Source: an uncultured Roseburia sp.
GTDB lineage: Bacteria; Bacillota; Clostridia; Lachnospirales; Lachnospiraceae
Length of the DNA stretch: 61,410 nt
Reading direction: 5' to 3'
Assembly: GCA_947383215.1 (NCBI GenBank)
Contig: CANDCP010000002.1
Span: 71,568 to 132,977, forward strand
Shown here: one piece after another, positions 42,370 to 52,013 of the stretch
Position numbering within the stretch: position 1 is the stretch's first letter
Layout of the letters: each line of letters starts with the position of its first letter
Translations under genes and position numbers: made by a program
Notes under the pieces: model-generated
Seen by the model: the letters and a program-made list of their open reading frames with translations, nothing else
What the model was told of the DNA's origin: nothing
The model's database searches: none

Positions 42370-42409
42370 ACGGGAGTCCGAAGGATGTCGTCTTTCGGAT
42401 TCCCGTTTT
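42368..42409. terminator. Bidirectional terminator between GT8 and FliD-like gene
   Basis: AAACGGGA-TCCGAA on the left arm pairs with TTCGGA-TCCCGTTT on the right (42368-42409). A-run and T-run on opposite sides let it serve both converging genes. Confidence 0.85.
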
Positions 42410-42429
42410 GATTCCTGCAAAAGGGTTGG

Positions 42430-43734
42430 TTAGCAGTAAGTGTCTAACATCATCCCGGAATAAATAGAAGTGATATAAGGCGTCACAAAATTACGTCCCG
42501 GATTCTTATAAGCCACCAGAATTTTATCTACATAATTCATCGGGTTGATGGAAGCGCGTTCTGCCTTTGCATTGAGGGCATCTTTAAATTGATTTAAAAT
42601 GGAAAAACTCTCGCTGGAGTTTTCCGCGCCCACTGCGTTTGCGAGAAGCGTTCTGTCGATAGAGATCGTTCCGGACGTATCTACAAGAAGTCCGATATTT
42701 TCGAACTCAGTCTGGAAATCTTTTGCGACGCTTCCGATGTCGGAAATTAACTTTACGCTGTCTTTTTGGGTGCGGGAGTAGTTCTGCGCGGTTCCGAGCA
42801 TCTGGTTATAAGAGTCGATAAGCGATTGAATGTTATCGGCGACAGCGTCTACGCTTGTCTTATAGCCTATGGATACCGGACTGCCCTCTTTGCTGGTATT
42901 TTTTAAATTGAGTTCAAAGGTATTGTCGATCGTAAACCTATTCGAATAGGCGCTTCGTTCGCTGCCGTTTAAAATAAAATGTGCGTTATGTGCGTCGGAG
43001 ACGGTGCGTCCGATTCCAAGCGCGTCCATAGCCGCTTTGGAGAGATTGGCGCCGTCCGGCATAATCTGAAAAATATAGTCCTCACCTTCGCGCATTCCGG
43101 TCTGTTTGGATTCGATTTTTAAGGCGCTTCTGTCTCGCTCGTCGGAGACCAGGCTGGCGTCAAGCCCAATATTCGCGGTATTAATAAGTCTGGAAATTTT
43201 ATCAAGAAGCTTACGGTTATTGTCGTTTTGATTTACTGAAAATTGAAATTCATAAGAAGCAACTGTTGTGCTTAAGTCAAAGGAATAGCTTCCTGGTAAG
43301 ATGTCAAGCGTATCATCCCGCAGAAAATTGCCGAGATTCGTCTGTGGAGCGGCAAGCTGTTTTACTTCAACCGTATATTTTGAAGCGCTGTCTTTTTCTC
43401 TGCCGTTGCCTACATAGACGGCGTCCACAATATCAGGATCTGTGGAGACGGCTACCTTTTTGCGAAATGCACTTTCGATTCCAGTGTCATCCGTGGATAA
43501 GGATGCAATAATATTTTTGAGATTACGCGCGTTTTCCTTGATGTCAATAACAAATTTTTCTACATCCCCGGATTCTTTGATCTTATAGAGCGGGGAGTCT
43601 TTGTTGATTTTGACAATATTGTTATATGTGGTACGCAGCTCGCTGCGCTTATGCGCGTCGTATCTGGATACCGACGAATTGCCGTAAGTCGTCAAAAAAT
43701 AATTGTACGCATTGTCCATGACTGCAGTTACCAT
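42430..43734 (-). CDS. FliD/hook-associated-like flagellar protein, short form
   Basis: 434 aa from ATG at 43734, with AAAGGAGGGGG just upstream. A longer open frame to 43770 would include the RBS itself. Resembles FliD in the middle and C-terminal thirds: a YTVEVKQLAAPQTNLGNF segment, FDLSTTVASYEFQFSVN, DNIQSLIDSYNQMLGTAQNY and SIDRTLLANAVG. It lacks the N-terminal GLDTE region and the C-terminal coil (ends TSIYSGMMLDTYC), so it is unlikely to form an ordinary cap. Convergent with the GT8 gene. Confidence 0.6.
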   Translation of the reverse strand: MVTAVMDNAYNYFLTTYGNSSVSRYDAHKRSELRTTYNNIVKINKDSPLYKIKESGDVEKFVIDIKENARNLKNIIASLSTDDTGIESAFRKKVAVSTDPDIVDAVYVGNGREKDSASKYTVEVKQLAAPQTNLGNFLRDDTLDILPGSYSFDLSTTVASYEFQFSVNQNDNNRKLLDKISRLINTANIGLDASLVSDERDRSALKIESKQTGMREGEDYIFQIMPDGANLSKAAMDALGIGRTVSDAHNAHFILNGSERSAYSNRFTIDNTFELNLKNTSKEGSPVSIGYKTSVDAVADNIQSLIDSYNQMLGTAQNYSRTQKDSVKLISDIGSVAKDFQTEFENIGLLVDTSGTISIDRTLLANAVGAENSSESFSILNQFKDALNAKAERASINPMNYVDKILVAYKNPGRNFVTPYITSIYSGMMLDTYC

Positions 43735-43902
43735 ATTTCCCCCTCCTTTCTTCCTTGAAAGTGTTTGCACACTGGGGTAACATAAATCCGTTTATATATA
43801 CATTATAATATGAAAAAACAAATTTGTCATCGGCAATTCGATATTTTTTGCAATTTAACATTGCTTTACATTTATATCGGCGTGTCTGTGGAAAAAAATA
43901 AC

Positions 43903-43931
43903 TTGCAGAACGAAAAAAAATGTGTTATATT
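43903..43931 (+). promoter_or_regulatory. Sigma-A promoter for rpmG-secE-nusG-rplKA
   Basis: TTGCAG (43903-43908), 17 nt, TATATT (43926-43931), 78 bp before the rpmG start. Confidence 0.6.
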
Positions 43932-44008
43932 GAACTGGCTTGGAAGTAGGTCTTTTTTTTATGCCTAAAAACGGCGTAAAATACAATGAATTAATGGAGG
44001 TGGAAGTT

Positions 44009-44158
44009 GTGCGCACAAAGATTACATTAGCATGCACGGAATGCAAGCAGCGTAATTATAACATGACAAAGGACAAAAAAGCTCATCCGGACAGAATGGA
44101 GACAAAGAAATATTGCAGATTCTGTAAAACACATACCTTACACAAAGAAACGAAATAA
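44009..44158 (+). CDS. rpmG: 50S ribosomal protein L33
   Basis: 49 aa from GTG at 44009, with GGAGGTGG upstream. Zinc-binding form: CTEC and CRFC pairs ([28 protein letters not shown]). The open frame to 43940 adds residues not seen in L33. Standard neighbour of secE and nusG in Firmicutes. Confidence 0.95.
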   Translation: MRTKITLACTECKQRNYNMTKDKKAHPDRMETKKYCRFCKTHTLHKETK

Positions 44159-44200
44159 GTTTGTGCTGGTAACCTAGATTGAGCAAAGGAAGTGACAAGT

Positions 44201-44410
44201 ATGGGAGAAAACGAAAACAAGAGCAGCGTTCAGAAAGAAAGCTGGTTCGAAGGAGTTAAGGCCGAATTTGCAAAAATTGTATGGCCGACGAAAGAAACTC
44301 TTGCCCGTCAGACGACAGCGGTCGTTGTAGTGTCAGTTATTGTAGGTCTGATTATCGCGTTGTTGGATACTTTGATTCAGTATGGCGTGAATTTCCTTGT
44401 GAATTTATAG
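44201..44410 (+). CDS. secE: Preprotein translocase subunit SecE
   Basis: 69 aa, the short single-helix form. Amphipathic stretch GVKAEFAKIVWPTKETLARQ followed by one membrane helix (VVVVSVIVGLIIALLDTLIQ). Clamps SecY in the membrane. ATG at 44201 has AAAGGAAG 8 nt upstream. Confidence 0.93.
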   Translation: MGENENKSSVQKESWFEGVKAEFAKIVWPTKETLARQTTAVVVVSVIVGLIIALLDTLIQYGVNFLVNL

Positions 44411-44465
44411 GGAGTATTCATGATTCACGCGGCAAAACCCAGAAAAATGGAGGCGTAGGTGATTT

Positions 44466-44984
44466 ATGGCAGAGGCACACTGGTATGTAGTTCATACCTA
44501 TTCAGGATATGAGAATAAGGTGAAGGCGAATATTGATAAGACAATCGAGAACAGACATCTGGAAGACCAGATTCTGGAGGTGCGCGTTCCGCTGCAGGAT
44601 GTAGTTGAGTTAAAGAACGGGGCGAAAAAGCAGGTTCAGAAAAAGATGTTTCCGGGATATGTGCTTATCAATATGGTTATGAATGACGATACCTGGTATG
44701 TCGTCAGAAATACCAGAGGAGTAACCGGATTTGTAGGGCCGGGCTCTAAGCCGGTACCACTCACTGAAGTTGAAATCAGAACGCTGGGTATCAAATCAGA
44801 CAGCATTGTTGTCGATTTTGCTGTGGGCGATACGGTTGTCGTGATCGGCGGTGTGTGGAAGGACACGGTCGGGGTTATTCGGACAATGAACGAGGGCAAG
44901 CAGATCGTTACAATCAATGTGGATTTATTCGGCCGGGAAACACCGGTTGAGATTAGCTTTTCAGATGTTAAGAAGATGAATTAA
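44466..44984 (+). CDS. nusG: Transcription termination/antitermination protein NusG
   Basis: 172 aa. NGN domain ([43 protein letters not shown]) and C-terminal KOW domain ([20 protein letters not shown]). Binds the RNA polymerase clamp and affects pausing. Followed 14 bp later by rplK. Confidence 0.96.
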   Translation: MAEAHWYVVHTYSGYENKVKANIDKTIENRHLEDQILEVRVPLQDVVELKNGAKKQVQKKMFPGYVLINMVMNDDTWYVVRNTRGVTGFVGPGSKPVPLTEVEIRTLGIKSDSIVVDFAVGDTVVVIGGVWKDTVGVIRTMNEGKQIVTINVDLFGRETPVEISFSDVKKMN

Positions 44985-44998
44985 GGAGGCAACATCAA

Positions 44999-45424
44999 AT
45001 GGCAAAGAAAGTAGAAGGATATATTAAATTGCAGATTCCTGCCGGCAAAGCGACACCGGCTCCGCCTGTTGGTCCTGCGCTTGGACAGCACGGCGTAAAT
45101 ATCGTTGAGTTTACAAAACAGTTTAACGCGAGAACGGCGGATCAGGGCGACCTGATTATTCCTGTCGTAATTACGGTTTATGCGGACAGGAGTTTCAGTT
45201 TTATCACAAAGACGCCGCCGGCAGCGGTTTTGATCAAGAAAGCCTGCAATTTAAAGAGCGGTTCGGCCGTGCCGAATAAGACAAAGGTGGCTAAAATTTC
45301 TAAAGCAAAGGTACAGGAAATTGCAGAGCTGAAGATGCCTGATTTAAACGCGGCGTCTCTGGACGCGGCGATCAGCATGATTGCCGGCACCTGCCGCAGC
45401 ATGGGCGTAGAAGTAGAAGAATAG
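44999..45424 (+). CDS. rplK: 50S ribosomal protein L11
   Basis: 141 aa. [20 protein letters not shown] and [15 protein letters not shown] are the L11 signature; C-terminal rRNA-binding domain ends [14 protein letters not shown]. Part of the GTPase-associated centre. RBS AAGGAGG. Confidence 0.97.
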   Translation: MAKKVEGYIKLQIPAGKATPAPPVGPALGQHGVNIVEFTKQFNARTADQGDLIIPVVITVYADRSFSFITKTPPAAVLIKKACNLKSGSAVPNKTKVAKISKAKVQEIAELKMPDLNAASLDAAISMIAGTCRSMGVEVEE

Positions 45425-45467
45425 AACGCTTAGAGAAAACGGGCGTTTCGCAGCAAATTGAAAATAA

Positions 45468-45496
45468 GTGGGAGGGACTGCTCCCGATAAAACCAC
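45468..45496 (+). promoter_or_regulatory. Hairpin in the rplK-rplA gap, possible L1 site
   Basis: GGGAG (45470-45474) with CTCCC (45481-45485), flanked by GTGG (45468-45471) and CCAC (45493-45496), directly before the rplA Shine-Dalgarno. A place where L1 autoregulation would act; the match to a known L1 motif was not tested. Confidence 0.35.
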
Positions 45497-45511
45497 AGGA
45501 GGTTATTTAGA

Positions 45512-46204
45512 ATGAAAAGAGGAAAAAGATATCTTGAAGCTGCAAAAGCGATTGACAGAGCAGTTTTATATGATCCGGCAGAGGCAATCAGCCTGGCAAA
45601 GAAAGCGGCTGTTGCAAAATTCGACGAGACAATCGAAGTTCATATCAGAACCGGATGTGACGGACGTCATGCGGACCAGCAGATTCGTGGCGCGGTCGTA
45701 CTGCCGCACGGTACGGGTAAAGCGGTGAAAGTTCTTGTTTTTGCAAAGGGAACGAAGCTGGATGAGGCGCAGGCGGCTGGCGCGGATTTCGTTGGTGGAG
45801 AGGAATTAATCCCGAAAATCCAGAATGAGGGCTGGCTCGATTTTGACGTTGTAGTGGCTACGCCGGATATGATGGGCGTTGTCGGACGTCTCGGCCGTGT
45901 GCTCGGACCAAAGGGTCTGATGCCGAACCCGAAGGCCGGAACCGTAACGATGGACGTGACGAAGGCCGTAAATGATATCAAAGCCGGTAAGATTGAATAC
46001 AGATTGGACAAAGCAAATATTATCCATGTGCCAATTGGAAAAGCATCCTTTACAGAAGAGCAGTTAGCGGACAACTTCCAAACTCTTATCGATGCAGTTA
46101 ATAAGGCTAAGCCAAGCGCAGTGAAGGGCCAGTATTTAAGAAGCGTATCGATTGCGCCGACAATGGGACCGGGCGCAAAAGTGAATCCGGCGAAATTGGC
46201 TTAG
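45512..46204 (+). CDS. rplA: 50S ribosomal protein L1
   Basis: 230 aa. [40 protein letters not shown] and the closing [18 protein letters not shown] are typical. Forms the L1 stalk and can bind its own mRNA. Last gene before the L10 promoter. Confidence 0.97.
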   Translation: MKRGKRYLEAAKAIDRAVLYDPAEAISLAKKAAVAKFDETIEVHIRTGCDGRHADQQIRGAVVLPHGTGKAVKVLVFAKGTKLDEAQAAGADFVGGEELIPKIQNEGWLDFDVVVATPDMMGVVGRLGRVLGPKGLMPNPKAGTVTMDVTKAVNDIKAGKIEYRLDKANIIHVPIGKASFTEEQLADNFQTLIDAVNKAKPSAVKGQYLRSVSIAPTMGPGAKVNPAKLA

Positions 46205-46214
46205 TGAAAATTAG

Positions 46215-46243
46215 TTGACATCAATAAAATCCAATGATATAAT
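46215..46243 (+). promoter_or_regulatory. Consensus sigma-A promoter for L10 leader-rplJ-rplL
   Basis: TTGACA (46215-46220), 17 nt, TATAAT (46238-46243): exact consensus in both elements and spacing. Confidence 0.9.
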
Positions 46244-46254
46244 AGCAAAGCATA

Positions 46255-46375
46255 TTGCCGAAGACAGCAGGCGCCGAGAGGCGTAATCGCAAGAGCCTGC
46301 CGAGGGAAAGCGGATACGAAAGTATTTGTGAACGAGATCAAGTCCTCTCTGTCTTCCACAGAGAGGATTTTTTTC
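46255..46375 (+). ncRNA. Ribosomal L10 leader (autoregulatory RNA)
   Basis: The order and motifs fit the L10 leader family: a GCAGGC ... GCCTGC helix (46268-46304), a GAGAGGCGTAATCGCAAGAG internal part and the GCGGATACGAAAGTATTTGT arm, followed by a terminator. L10(L12)4 binds the leader and favours termination upstream of rplJ. Confidence 0.8.
46343..46375 (+). terminator. Attenuator of the L10 leader
   Basis: TCCTCTCTGT (46343-46352), 5-nt loop, ACAGAGAGGA (46358-46367), T7 run. A perfect 10-bp stem located before, not after, the coding genes. Confidence 0.88.
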
Positions 46376-46467
46376 TATTATCCAGCAAAGAGCCTGCCCG
46401 CTTTATTTCGTTAAGAGAACTACCTTGTCTTTGCAAGATGAAAATAAAAAAAGGAGGTGCACGATTC

Positions 46468-47013
46468 GTGGCAAAAGTAGAGTTGAAACAGCCTATCGTA
46501 CAGGAAATTTCAGATCAAATGAAAGAGGCGCAGTCAGTGGTTGTCGTAGATTACCGCGGACTTACCGTTGCAGAAGATACTCAGCTCCGTAAACAGTTGA
46601 GAGAAGCCGGTGTGACTTATAAAGTATATAAGAACACATTAGTGAACTTTGCAATTAAAGGAACGGAATTCGAAAGCCTTTCTTCTTCTTTGGAAGGACC
46701 GAACGCGTTTGCAATTTCAAAAACAGACGCAACCGCTCCGGCGAGAATTCTTGCTAAATTTGCGAAAACCGCTCCGGCGCTTGAAATTAAAGCCGGCGTT
46801 GTAGAAGGAACGTATTATGATACGGATGGAATGAAAGCGATTTCGACAATTCCGTCAAGAGAAGAGCTGCTTTCCAAATTCCTTGGAAGCATTCAGTCTC
46901 CGATTACAAACTTTGCGCGTGTTATTAATCAGATCGCGGAAAAAGGCGGCGTGACAGAGGAAGCAGCTGAGGCGACAGAAGAGCAGCCGGCAGAAGAAGC
47001 ATCGGCAGAATAA
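46468..47013 (+). CDS. rplJ: 50S ribosomal protein L10
   Basis: 181 aa from GTG at 46468, with AAGGAGGTG 8 nt upstream. VVVVDYRGLTVAEDTQLR and YKVYKNTLVNFAIKGTEF identify L10. The acidic C-terminus (EATEEQPAEEASAE) extends beyond many orthologues. The frame back to 46255 is only the leader RNA. Confidence 0.96.
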   Translation: MAKVELKQPIVQEISDQMKEAQSVVVVDYRGLTVAEDTQLRKQLREAGVTYKVYKNTLVNFAIKGTEFESLSSSLEGPNAFAISKTDATAPARILAKFAKTAPALEIKAGVVEGTYYDTDGMKAISTIPSREELLSKFLGSIQSPITNFARVINQIAEKGGVTEEAAEATEEQPAEEASAE

Positions 47014-47063
47014 AATAAAAACAGTTATTTTAAAACATAAAACCAAAACGGAGGTAAATAAAA

Positions 47064-47441
47064 ATGGCTAAATTGACAACAGCGGAAATGATTGAAGCAA
47101 TCAAAGAGTTAAGTGTATTAGAGTTAAACGAGTTAGTAAAGGCATGTGAAGAAGAGTTCGGCGTATCTGCAGCGGCAGGCGTAGTAGTTGCGGCAGCAGC
47201 GGGCGACGGCGCGGCAGCAGGCGAAGAGAAGACAGAATTTGACGTAGAGCTGACAGAAGTCGGACCGAACAAAGTAAAAGTAATCAAAGTAGTTCGCGAG
47301 GTTACAGGATTAGGCTTAAAAGAGGCAAAGGAATTAGTAGACGGAGCGCCTAAGGTTGTCAAAGAGGCAGCTGATAAGGCGACAGCCGACGACATTAAGG
47401 CAAAATTAGAAGCAGAAGGCGCAAAAGTAACTTTAAAATAG
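47064..47441 (+). CDS. rplL: 50S ribosomal protein L7/L12
   Basis: 125 aa. N-terminal dimer domain ([20 protein letters not shown]), Ala/Gly hinge, C-terminal factor-binding domain ([20 protein letters not shown]). Recruits translation factors to the stalk. Ends before a long hairpin terminator. Confidence 0.97.
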   Translation: MAKLTTAEMIEAIKELSVLELNELVKACEEEFGVSAAAGVVVAAAAGDGAAAGEEKTEFDVELTEVGPNKVKVIKVVREVTGLGLKEAKELVDGAPKVVKEAADKATADDIKAKLEAEGAKVTLK

Positions 47442-47461
47442 TCGCGATTCAGCGGATTGAG

Positions 47462-47521
47462 AATACAAAAGAGGACCGTATCGCCGTACTTGTACGAGCG
47501 ATACGGTCCTCTTTTGTATTT
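47462..47521. terminator. Very long inverted repeat terminator after rplL
   Basis: A 22-bp perfect stem, 47463-47484 with 47498-47519 (core GAGGACCGTATCGC), loop containing CGTAC/GTACG; the right arm ends CTCTTTTGT. Works on either strand. Confidence 0.8.
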
Positions 47522-47536
47522 GAGAGCGCAACGCGC

Positions 47537-47588
47537 GCCCCGTAATATTTTGTGCGGGCTTTTTTGCCCACGCAAAATATTACGGGGC
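47537..47588. repeat. 52-bp inverted repeat (MITE/REP-like hairpin)
   Basis: GCCCCGTAATATTTTG (47537-47552) pairs perfectly with 47573-47588; the inner GGGC-TTTTTT-GCCC forms a second short stem. It lies within the 686-bp noncoding gap 47442-48127 and is not needed for rplL termination, so it looks like a dispersed repeat unit. Confidence 0.6.
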
Positions 47589-47632
47589 AATCCGCGATTG
47601 AACAGGATGGGCAATCCGCGTTTGAATAGGAC
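47585..47632. repeat. Two 24-bp tandem repeats
   Basis: Units at 47585-47608 and 47609-47632 share GGGCAATCCGCG, then TTGAA and AGGA, with three mismatches. They begin inside the right arm of the adjacent inverted repeat. Confidence 0.65.
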
Positions 47633-47670
47633 AGAAAAGCCAATTTTACAAAAACTTTCCTGAAACGACA

Positions 47671-47808
47671 TGGACAAATAATTTATCTGCTGATAAAATA
47701 AGTATATCAAAGCATTTCATACATAATTCTATATGTATATTAAAATTCTATATGTATTTAAATCTGAGTAGCGCCTGACAGAAATCGTCAGTGCGCTTGT
47801 CTTTTTTT
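47671..47808 (+). ncRNA. Possible small RNA: promoter plus intrinsic terminator
   Basis: TGGACA (47671-47676), 17 nt, TAAAAT (47694-47699) could start a transcript at about 47706. It would end at a terminator, GCGC-CTGAC (47771-47779) with GTCAG-T-GCGC (47787-47796) followed by TTGTCTTTTTTT. The ~100-nt product has no open frame worth reporting and includes a direct repeat, AATTCTATATGTAT, at 47725 and 47744. Could instead be an early attenuated rpoB transcript. Confidence 0.35.
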
Positions 47809-47898
47809 GCAGGGATAAAATCGTCGCAGATTGGTCCGCATTGTTCTCGGAGCGCCCGTTTCATGGCGCGGCGACGCCAAAAATAAACGAAATTTTTC

Positions 47899-47928
47899 TT
47901 GACGAGCTTATTTGTATTGTGCTATCAT
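47899..47928 (+). promoter_or_regulatory. Sigma-A promoter for rpoB-rpoC
   Basis: TTGACG (47899-47904), 18 nt, TATCAT (47923-47928). Leaves a leader of roughly 190 nt before rpoB. Confidence 0.6.
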
Positions 47929-48127
47929 ATAGGTTGCACTATTGTGGTGAGCTGGGCTTTTTGTCATGTCAAGCATTTTTTGAAAAAATTTTGAATGCCT
48001 GATTATAAAAGTTTCAAGGGCGTTTTAGGGAGCGCGGGATGATACTACAACATATAGTTGAGAATGTCTATTCATACACCTTATATCGCTAGATATTACA
48101 AATAAAAAAACGAGAGGTGAAACGTCA

Positions 48128-51100
48128 ATGGAGAAAAACAGAATACGTCCGGTGAAAACCGGAAAAAGCATGCGTATGAGTTACTCGAGACAAAAAGAGG
48201 TATTGGAAATGCCGAATCTGATCGAGGTTCAGAAAGACTCTTATCAGTGGTTTCTGGACGAAGGTTTGAAGGAAGTATTTGCCGATATTTCGCCGATTGC
48301 CGATTACAGCGGTCATTTTAGTCTGGAATTTGTTGATTTTACGCTGTGCGAGGACGATGTAAAGTACTCTATCCAGGAATGTAAGCAGAGAGATGCTACG
48401 TATGCGGCGCCTTTGAAAGTGAGGGTAAGGCTTCATAACAAAGAGAATGATGAAATCAATGAACATGAAATCTTCATGGGCGATTTACCACTTATGACAG
48501 AGACAGGCACCTTCGTAATCAATGGAGCGGAGCGTGTAATTGTAAGCCAGCTTGTGCGTTCTCCCGGAATATATTATGGCATTGCGCACGATAAAGTCGG
48601 AAAAGAGCTGTATTCCTGTACGGTAATTCCGAACCGTGGAGCGTGGCTGGAATATGAGACGGATTCGAACGACGTATTTTATGTCCGTGTGGACAGAACA
48701 AGAAAGGTGCCGATCACGGTACTTGTCCGCGCATTGGGAGTAAGTACGAATCAGGAAATTATAGATCTGTTTGGAGAGGAGCCTAAAATCGTGGCAAGCT
48801 TCGGCAAGGATGTGGCGACGAACTACGAAGAGGGCCTTCTGGAATTATATAAAAAGATACGTCCGGGCGAGCCGTTAACGGTGGAGAGTGCGGAAAGCCT
48901 GATCACGGCGATGTTTTTCGATCCGAGACGTTACGATCTGGCAAAAGTCGGGCGTTATAAGTTTAACAAAAAGCTTGCGTTTAAGAACCGCCTGAGAGGA
49001 AAGGTGCTGGCGGAGGATGTCGTCGATTCTGTTACGGGCGAAGTTTTTGAAAAAGGAACGGAGCTGACAAGAGAGATGGCGGAGCAGATTCAGAATGCGG
49101 CCGTTCCGTATGTATGGATTCAGACAGAGGAGAGAAACGTAAAAATACTGTCTAATCTGATGGTGGATATCACAAACTTTATCGATATAGAGCCGAGGGA
49201 AGTCGGCGTGACAGAACTTGTATATTATCCGGTATTGAAACAGATTCTGGAAGAAAATGAGAGCGAGGAAGATCTCAGGGAGGCGATAAGGAAAAATCTT
49301 GCCGAGCTGATTCCAAAGCATATTACAAAAGACGATATTTTTGCGTCTATCAATTATAATATGCATCTTGAGTGGGGCGTAGGAAATGACGATGACATCG
49401 ATCATTTGGGGAACAGGCGTATCCGCGCCGTAGGAGAGCTTTTGCAGAATCAGTATCGTATCGGTTTGTCGCGTATGGAGCGCGTTGTCCGCGAGCGGAT
49501 GACGACCCAGGATCAGGAGGGCGTATCTCCGCAGAGTCTGATTAATATCAAGCCGGTGACGGCGGCGGTAAAAGAATTTTTTGGTTCTTCCCAGCTGTCG
49601 CAGTTTATGGATCAGAACAATCCGCTGGGCGAGCTGACCCATAAGAGACGTTTATCCGCGCTGGGACCAGGCGGTCTTTCCAGAGACCGTGCGGGATTTG
49701 AGGTGCGGGATGTGCATTATTCCCATTATGGAAGAATGTGTCCGATTGAGACGCCCGAGGGACCGAATATCGGATTAATCAATTCACTGGCGTGCTATGC
49801 GAGGATTAACGAGTATGGTTTTGTGGAAGCGCCATACAGAAAGATCGATAAGACGGACGCGCAGAATCCGCGCGTCACAGATGAAGTCGTTTATATGACG
49901 GCGGATGAGGAAGACAATTTTCATGTTGCGCAGGCAAACGAGGCGCTGGACGCGGAAGGACATTTCGTAAGAAATTCCGTTTCGGGTCGTTACAGGGAAG
50001 AGACGCAGGAATACGAGAAAACCATGTTTGATTATATGGACGTATCTCCGAAGATGGTATTTTCCGTTGCGACCGCATTGATTCCGTTTCTTCAGAACGA
50101 CGACGCGAACCGTGCCCTGATGGGGTCGAACATGCAGCGCCAGGCGGTGCCGCTTCTGACGACGGAGGCGCCGGTTGTCGGAACAGGTATGGAGCCGAAG
50201 GCCGCCGTAGACTCGGGCGTGTGCGTTGTGGCAAAGAAATCGGGAATAGTAGAATCTTCCGAGTCCGCTCAGATTGTAATGAAAAATGACGACGGAACGA
50301 GAGACGTATATAAACTGACAAAGTTTTCGAGAAGCAACCAGAGCAACTGCTACAATCAGAGACCGATTGTATTTAAGGGAGACCGCGTGGAGGCGGGAGA
50401 AGTTATCGCGGACGGACCGTCTACCTCGCAGGGAGAGCTTGCGCTCGGAAAAAATCCTCTGATCGGCTTTATGACATGGGAGGGTTATAACTACGAGGAC
50501 GCCGTGTTATTGAGCGAGAGGCTGGTACAGGATGATGTGTATACGTCCGTTCATATTGAGGAATACGAGGCGGAGGCCAGGGATACCAAATTGGGACCGG
50601 AAGAAATTACAAGAGATGTGCCGGGCGTCGGGGACGATGCGCTAAAGGATTTGGATGAGCGCGGAATTATCCGTATCGGCGCGGAGGTGCGCGCCGGAGA
50701 TATTCTTGTGGGAAAGGTAACGCCTAAGGGCGAGACGGAGCTGACCGCGGAGGAGAGGTTGCTGCGCGCGATCTTTGGCGAAAAAGCGAGAGAGGTGCGC
50801 GATACTTCGCTGAAGGTGCCTCACGGAGAATATGGTATCGTGGTAGAGGCGAAGGTGTTCACAAGAGAAAACGGCGATGAGCTTTCGCCGGGCGTAAATC
50901 AGGCCGTGCGTATTTACATCGCACAGAAAAGAAAAATTTCTGTCGGTGATAAGATGGCGGGCCGTCACGGAAACAAGGGTGTAGTTTCGCGCGTGCTGCC
51001 GGTAGAAGATATGCCGTTTTTGCCGAACGGACGTCCGCTCGATATTGTTCTGAATCCTTTGGGCGTGCCGTCGCGTATGAATATCGGCCAGGTTTTGGAG

Positions 51101-51994
51101 ATACACTTAAGCCTTGCGGCAAAAGCGCTTGGATTTAATATTGAGACGCCGGTGTTTGACGGGGCGAAAGAAATTGATATTCAGGATACGTTAGAGCTGT
51201 CCAATGACTATGTAAATCTCTCATGGGAAGATTTTGAGGCCAAATATAAAGGAATTTTGCGGCAGGATGTGATTGATTTCTTATATGAGAACAGGGATCA
51301 CAGGGAGCTTTGGAAGGGCGTGCCGATTTCCAGAGACGGAAAGGTGCAGCTGCGCGACGGAAGGACGGGCGAATTTTTCGATTCGCCGGTAACAATCGGG
51401 CATATGCATTATCTAAAGCTGCACCATCTGGTAGACGATAAGATTCACGCGCGTTCTACCGGACCATACTCGCTGGTAACGCAGCAGCCGTTGGGCGGCA
51501 AGGCGCAGTTCGGAGGACAGCGTTTCGGAGAGATGGAGGTTTGGGCGCTCGAAGCGTACGGCGCTTCGTATACTTTGCAGGAGATCCTTACAGTCAAATC
51601 CGATGACGTCGTCGGGCGTGTAAAGACATACGAGGCGATTATCAAGGGGGATAATATTCCGGAGCCGGGTATTCCGGAATCCTTCAAGGTGCTTTTAAAA
51701 GAGCTTCAGTCGCTCGGGCTCGATGTGAGAGTTCTCGATGAGGACCGCAATGAAGTAGAGCTTATGGAGACCAGCGAATACGGAAATACAGATTTGAACT
51801 CAATCATCTCGGGGGACAAGGATTTTGCGTTTGACAATGACGAGTCCTTCGGAAAGATGGGATTTACAAAACAGGAGTTTGACGTAGAAAACGAAGAGCT
51901 TGTAAATATTGAAGATGAGGAAGAGGAAGAAGTGGAGATCGAGGATGATTTTGGCATGGACGATTTCGCCGATGAAGTTCTTGATGAAGAATAA
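48128..51994 (+). CDS. rpoB: RNA polymerase beta subunit
   Basis: 1288 aa. The rifampicin-binding region reads [20 protein letters not shown] then [10 protein letters not shown], with the drug-sensitive residues intact. [13 protein letters not shown] and the C-terminal clamp segment ([20 protein letters not shown]) are present. An acidic tail ([20 protein letters not shown]) extends past the usual end, as in other Clostridia. Catalytic subunit of transcription; rpoC follows 19 bp downstream. Confidence 0.98.
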   Translation: MEKNRIRPVKTGKSMRMSYSRQKEVLEMPNLIEVQKDSYQWFLDEGLKEVFADISPIADYSGHFSLEFVDFTLCEDDVKYSIQECKQRDATYAAPLKVRVRLHNKENDEINEHEIFMGDLPLMTETGTFVINGAERVIVSQLVRSPGIYYGIAHDKVGKELYSCTVIPNRGAWLEYETDSNDVFYVRVDRTRKVPITVLVRALGVSTNQEIIDLFGEEPKIVASFGKDVATNYEEGLLELYKKIRPGEPLTVESAESLITAMFFDPRRYDLAKVGRYKFNKKLAFKNRLRGKVLAEDVVDSVTGEVFEKGTELTREMAEQIQNAAVPYVWIQTEERNVKILSNLMVDITNFIDIEPREVGVTELVYYPVLKQILEENESEEDLREAIRKNLAELIPKHITKDDIFASINYNMHLEWGVGNDDDIDHLGNRRIRAVGELLQNQYRIGLSRMERVVRERMTTQDQEGVSPQSLINIKPVTAAVKEFFGSSQLSQFMDQNNPLGELTHKRRLSALGPGGLSRDRAGFEVRDVHYSHYGRMCPIETPEGPNIGLINSLACYARINEYGFVEAPYRKIDKTDAQNPRVTDEVVYMTADEEDNFHVAQANEALDAEGHFVRNSVSGRYREETQEYEKTMFDYMDVSPKMVFSVATALIPFLQNDDANRALMGSNMQRQAVPLLTTEAPVVGTGMEPKAAVDSGVCVVAKKSGIVESSESAQIVMKNDDGTRDVYKLTKFSRSNQSNCYNQRPIVFKGDRVEAGEVIADGPSTSQGELALGKNPLIGFMTWEGYNYEDAVLLSERLVQDDVYTSVHIEEYEAEARDTKLGPEEITRDVPGVGDDALKDLDERGIIRIGAEVRAGDILVGKVTPKGETELTAEERLLRAIFGEKAREVRDTSLKVPHGEYGIVVEAKVFTRENGDELSPGVNQAVRIYIAQKRKISVGDKMAGRHGNKGVVSRVLPVEDMPFLPNGRPLDIVLNPLGVPSRMNIGQVLEIHLSLAAKALGFNIETPVFDGAKEIDIQDTLELSNDYVNLSWEDFEAKYKGILRQDVIDFLYENRDHRELWKGVPISRDGKVQLRDGRTGEFFDSPVTIGHMHYLKLHHLVDDKIHARSTGPYSLVTQQPLGGKAQFGGQRFGEMEVWALEAYGASYTLQEILTVKSDDVVGRVKTYEAIIKGDNIPEPGIPESFKVLLKELQSLGLDVRVLDEDRNEVELMETSEYGNTDLNSIISGDKDFAFDNDESFGKMGFTKQEFDVENEELVNIEDEEEEEVEIEDDFGMDDFADEVLDEE

Positions 51995-52013
51995 GAAGGA
52001 GGGAGTATCATAA

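Noticed and set aside
43840-43865. GCCGATGA on the minus strand as a sigma-D promoter for the FliD-like gene
   Set aside because: The nearest TAAA is 19 nt away instead of 15-16 and the -10 is imperfect.
46255-46467. N-terminal extension of L10
   Set aside because: This stretch forms the L10 leader and attenuator; the true start has a strong RBS at 46451.
47585-47632. CRISPR array
   Set aside because: Only two adjacent units without spacers.
47030-47710. 226-aa minus-strand open frame across rplL and the repeats
   Set aside because: It is antisense to rplL and its repeated RGLP-type motif comes from translating the tandem DNA repeats.
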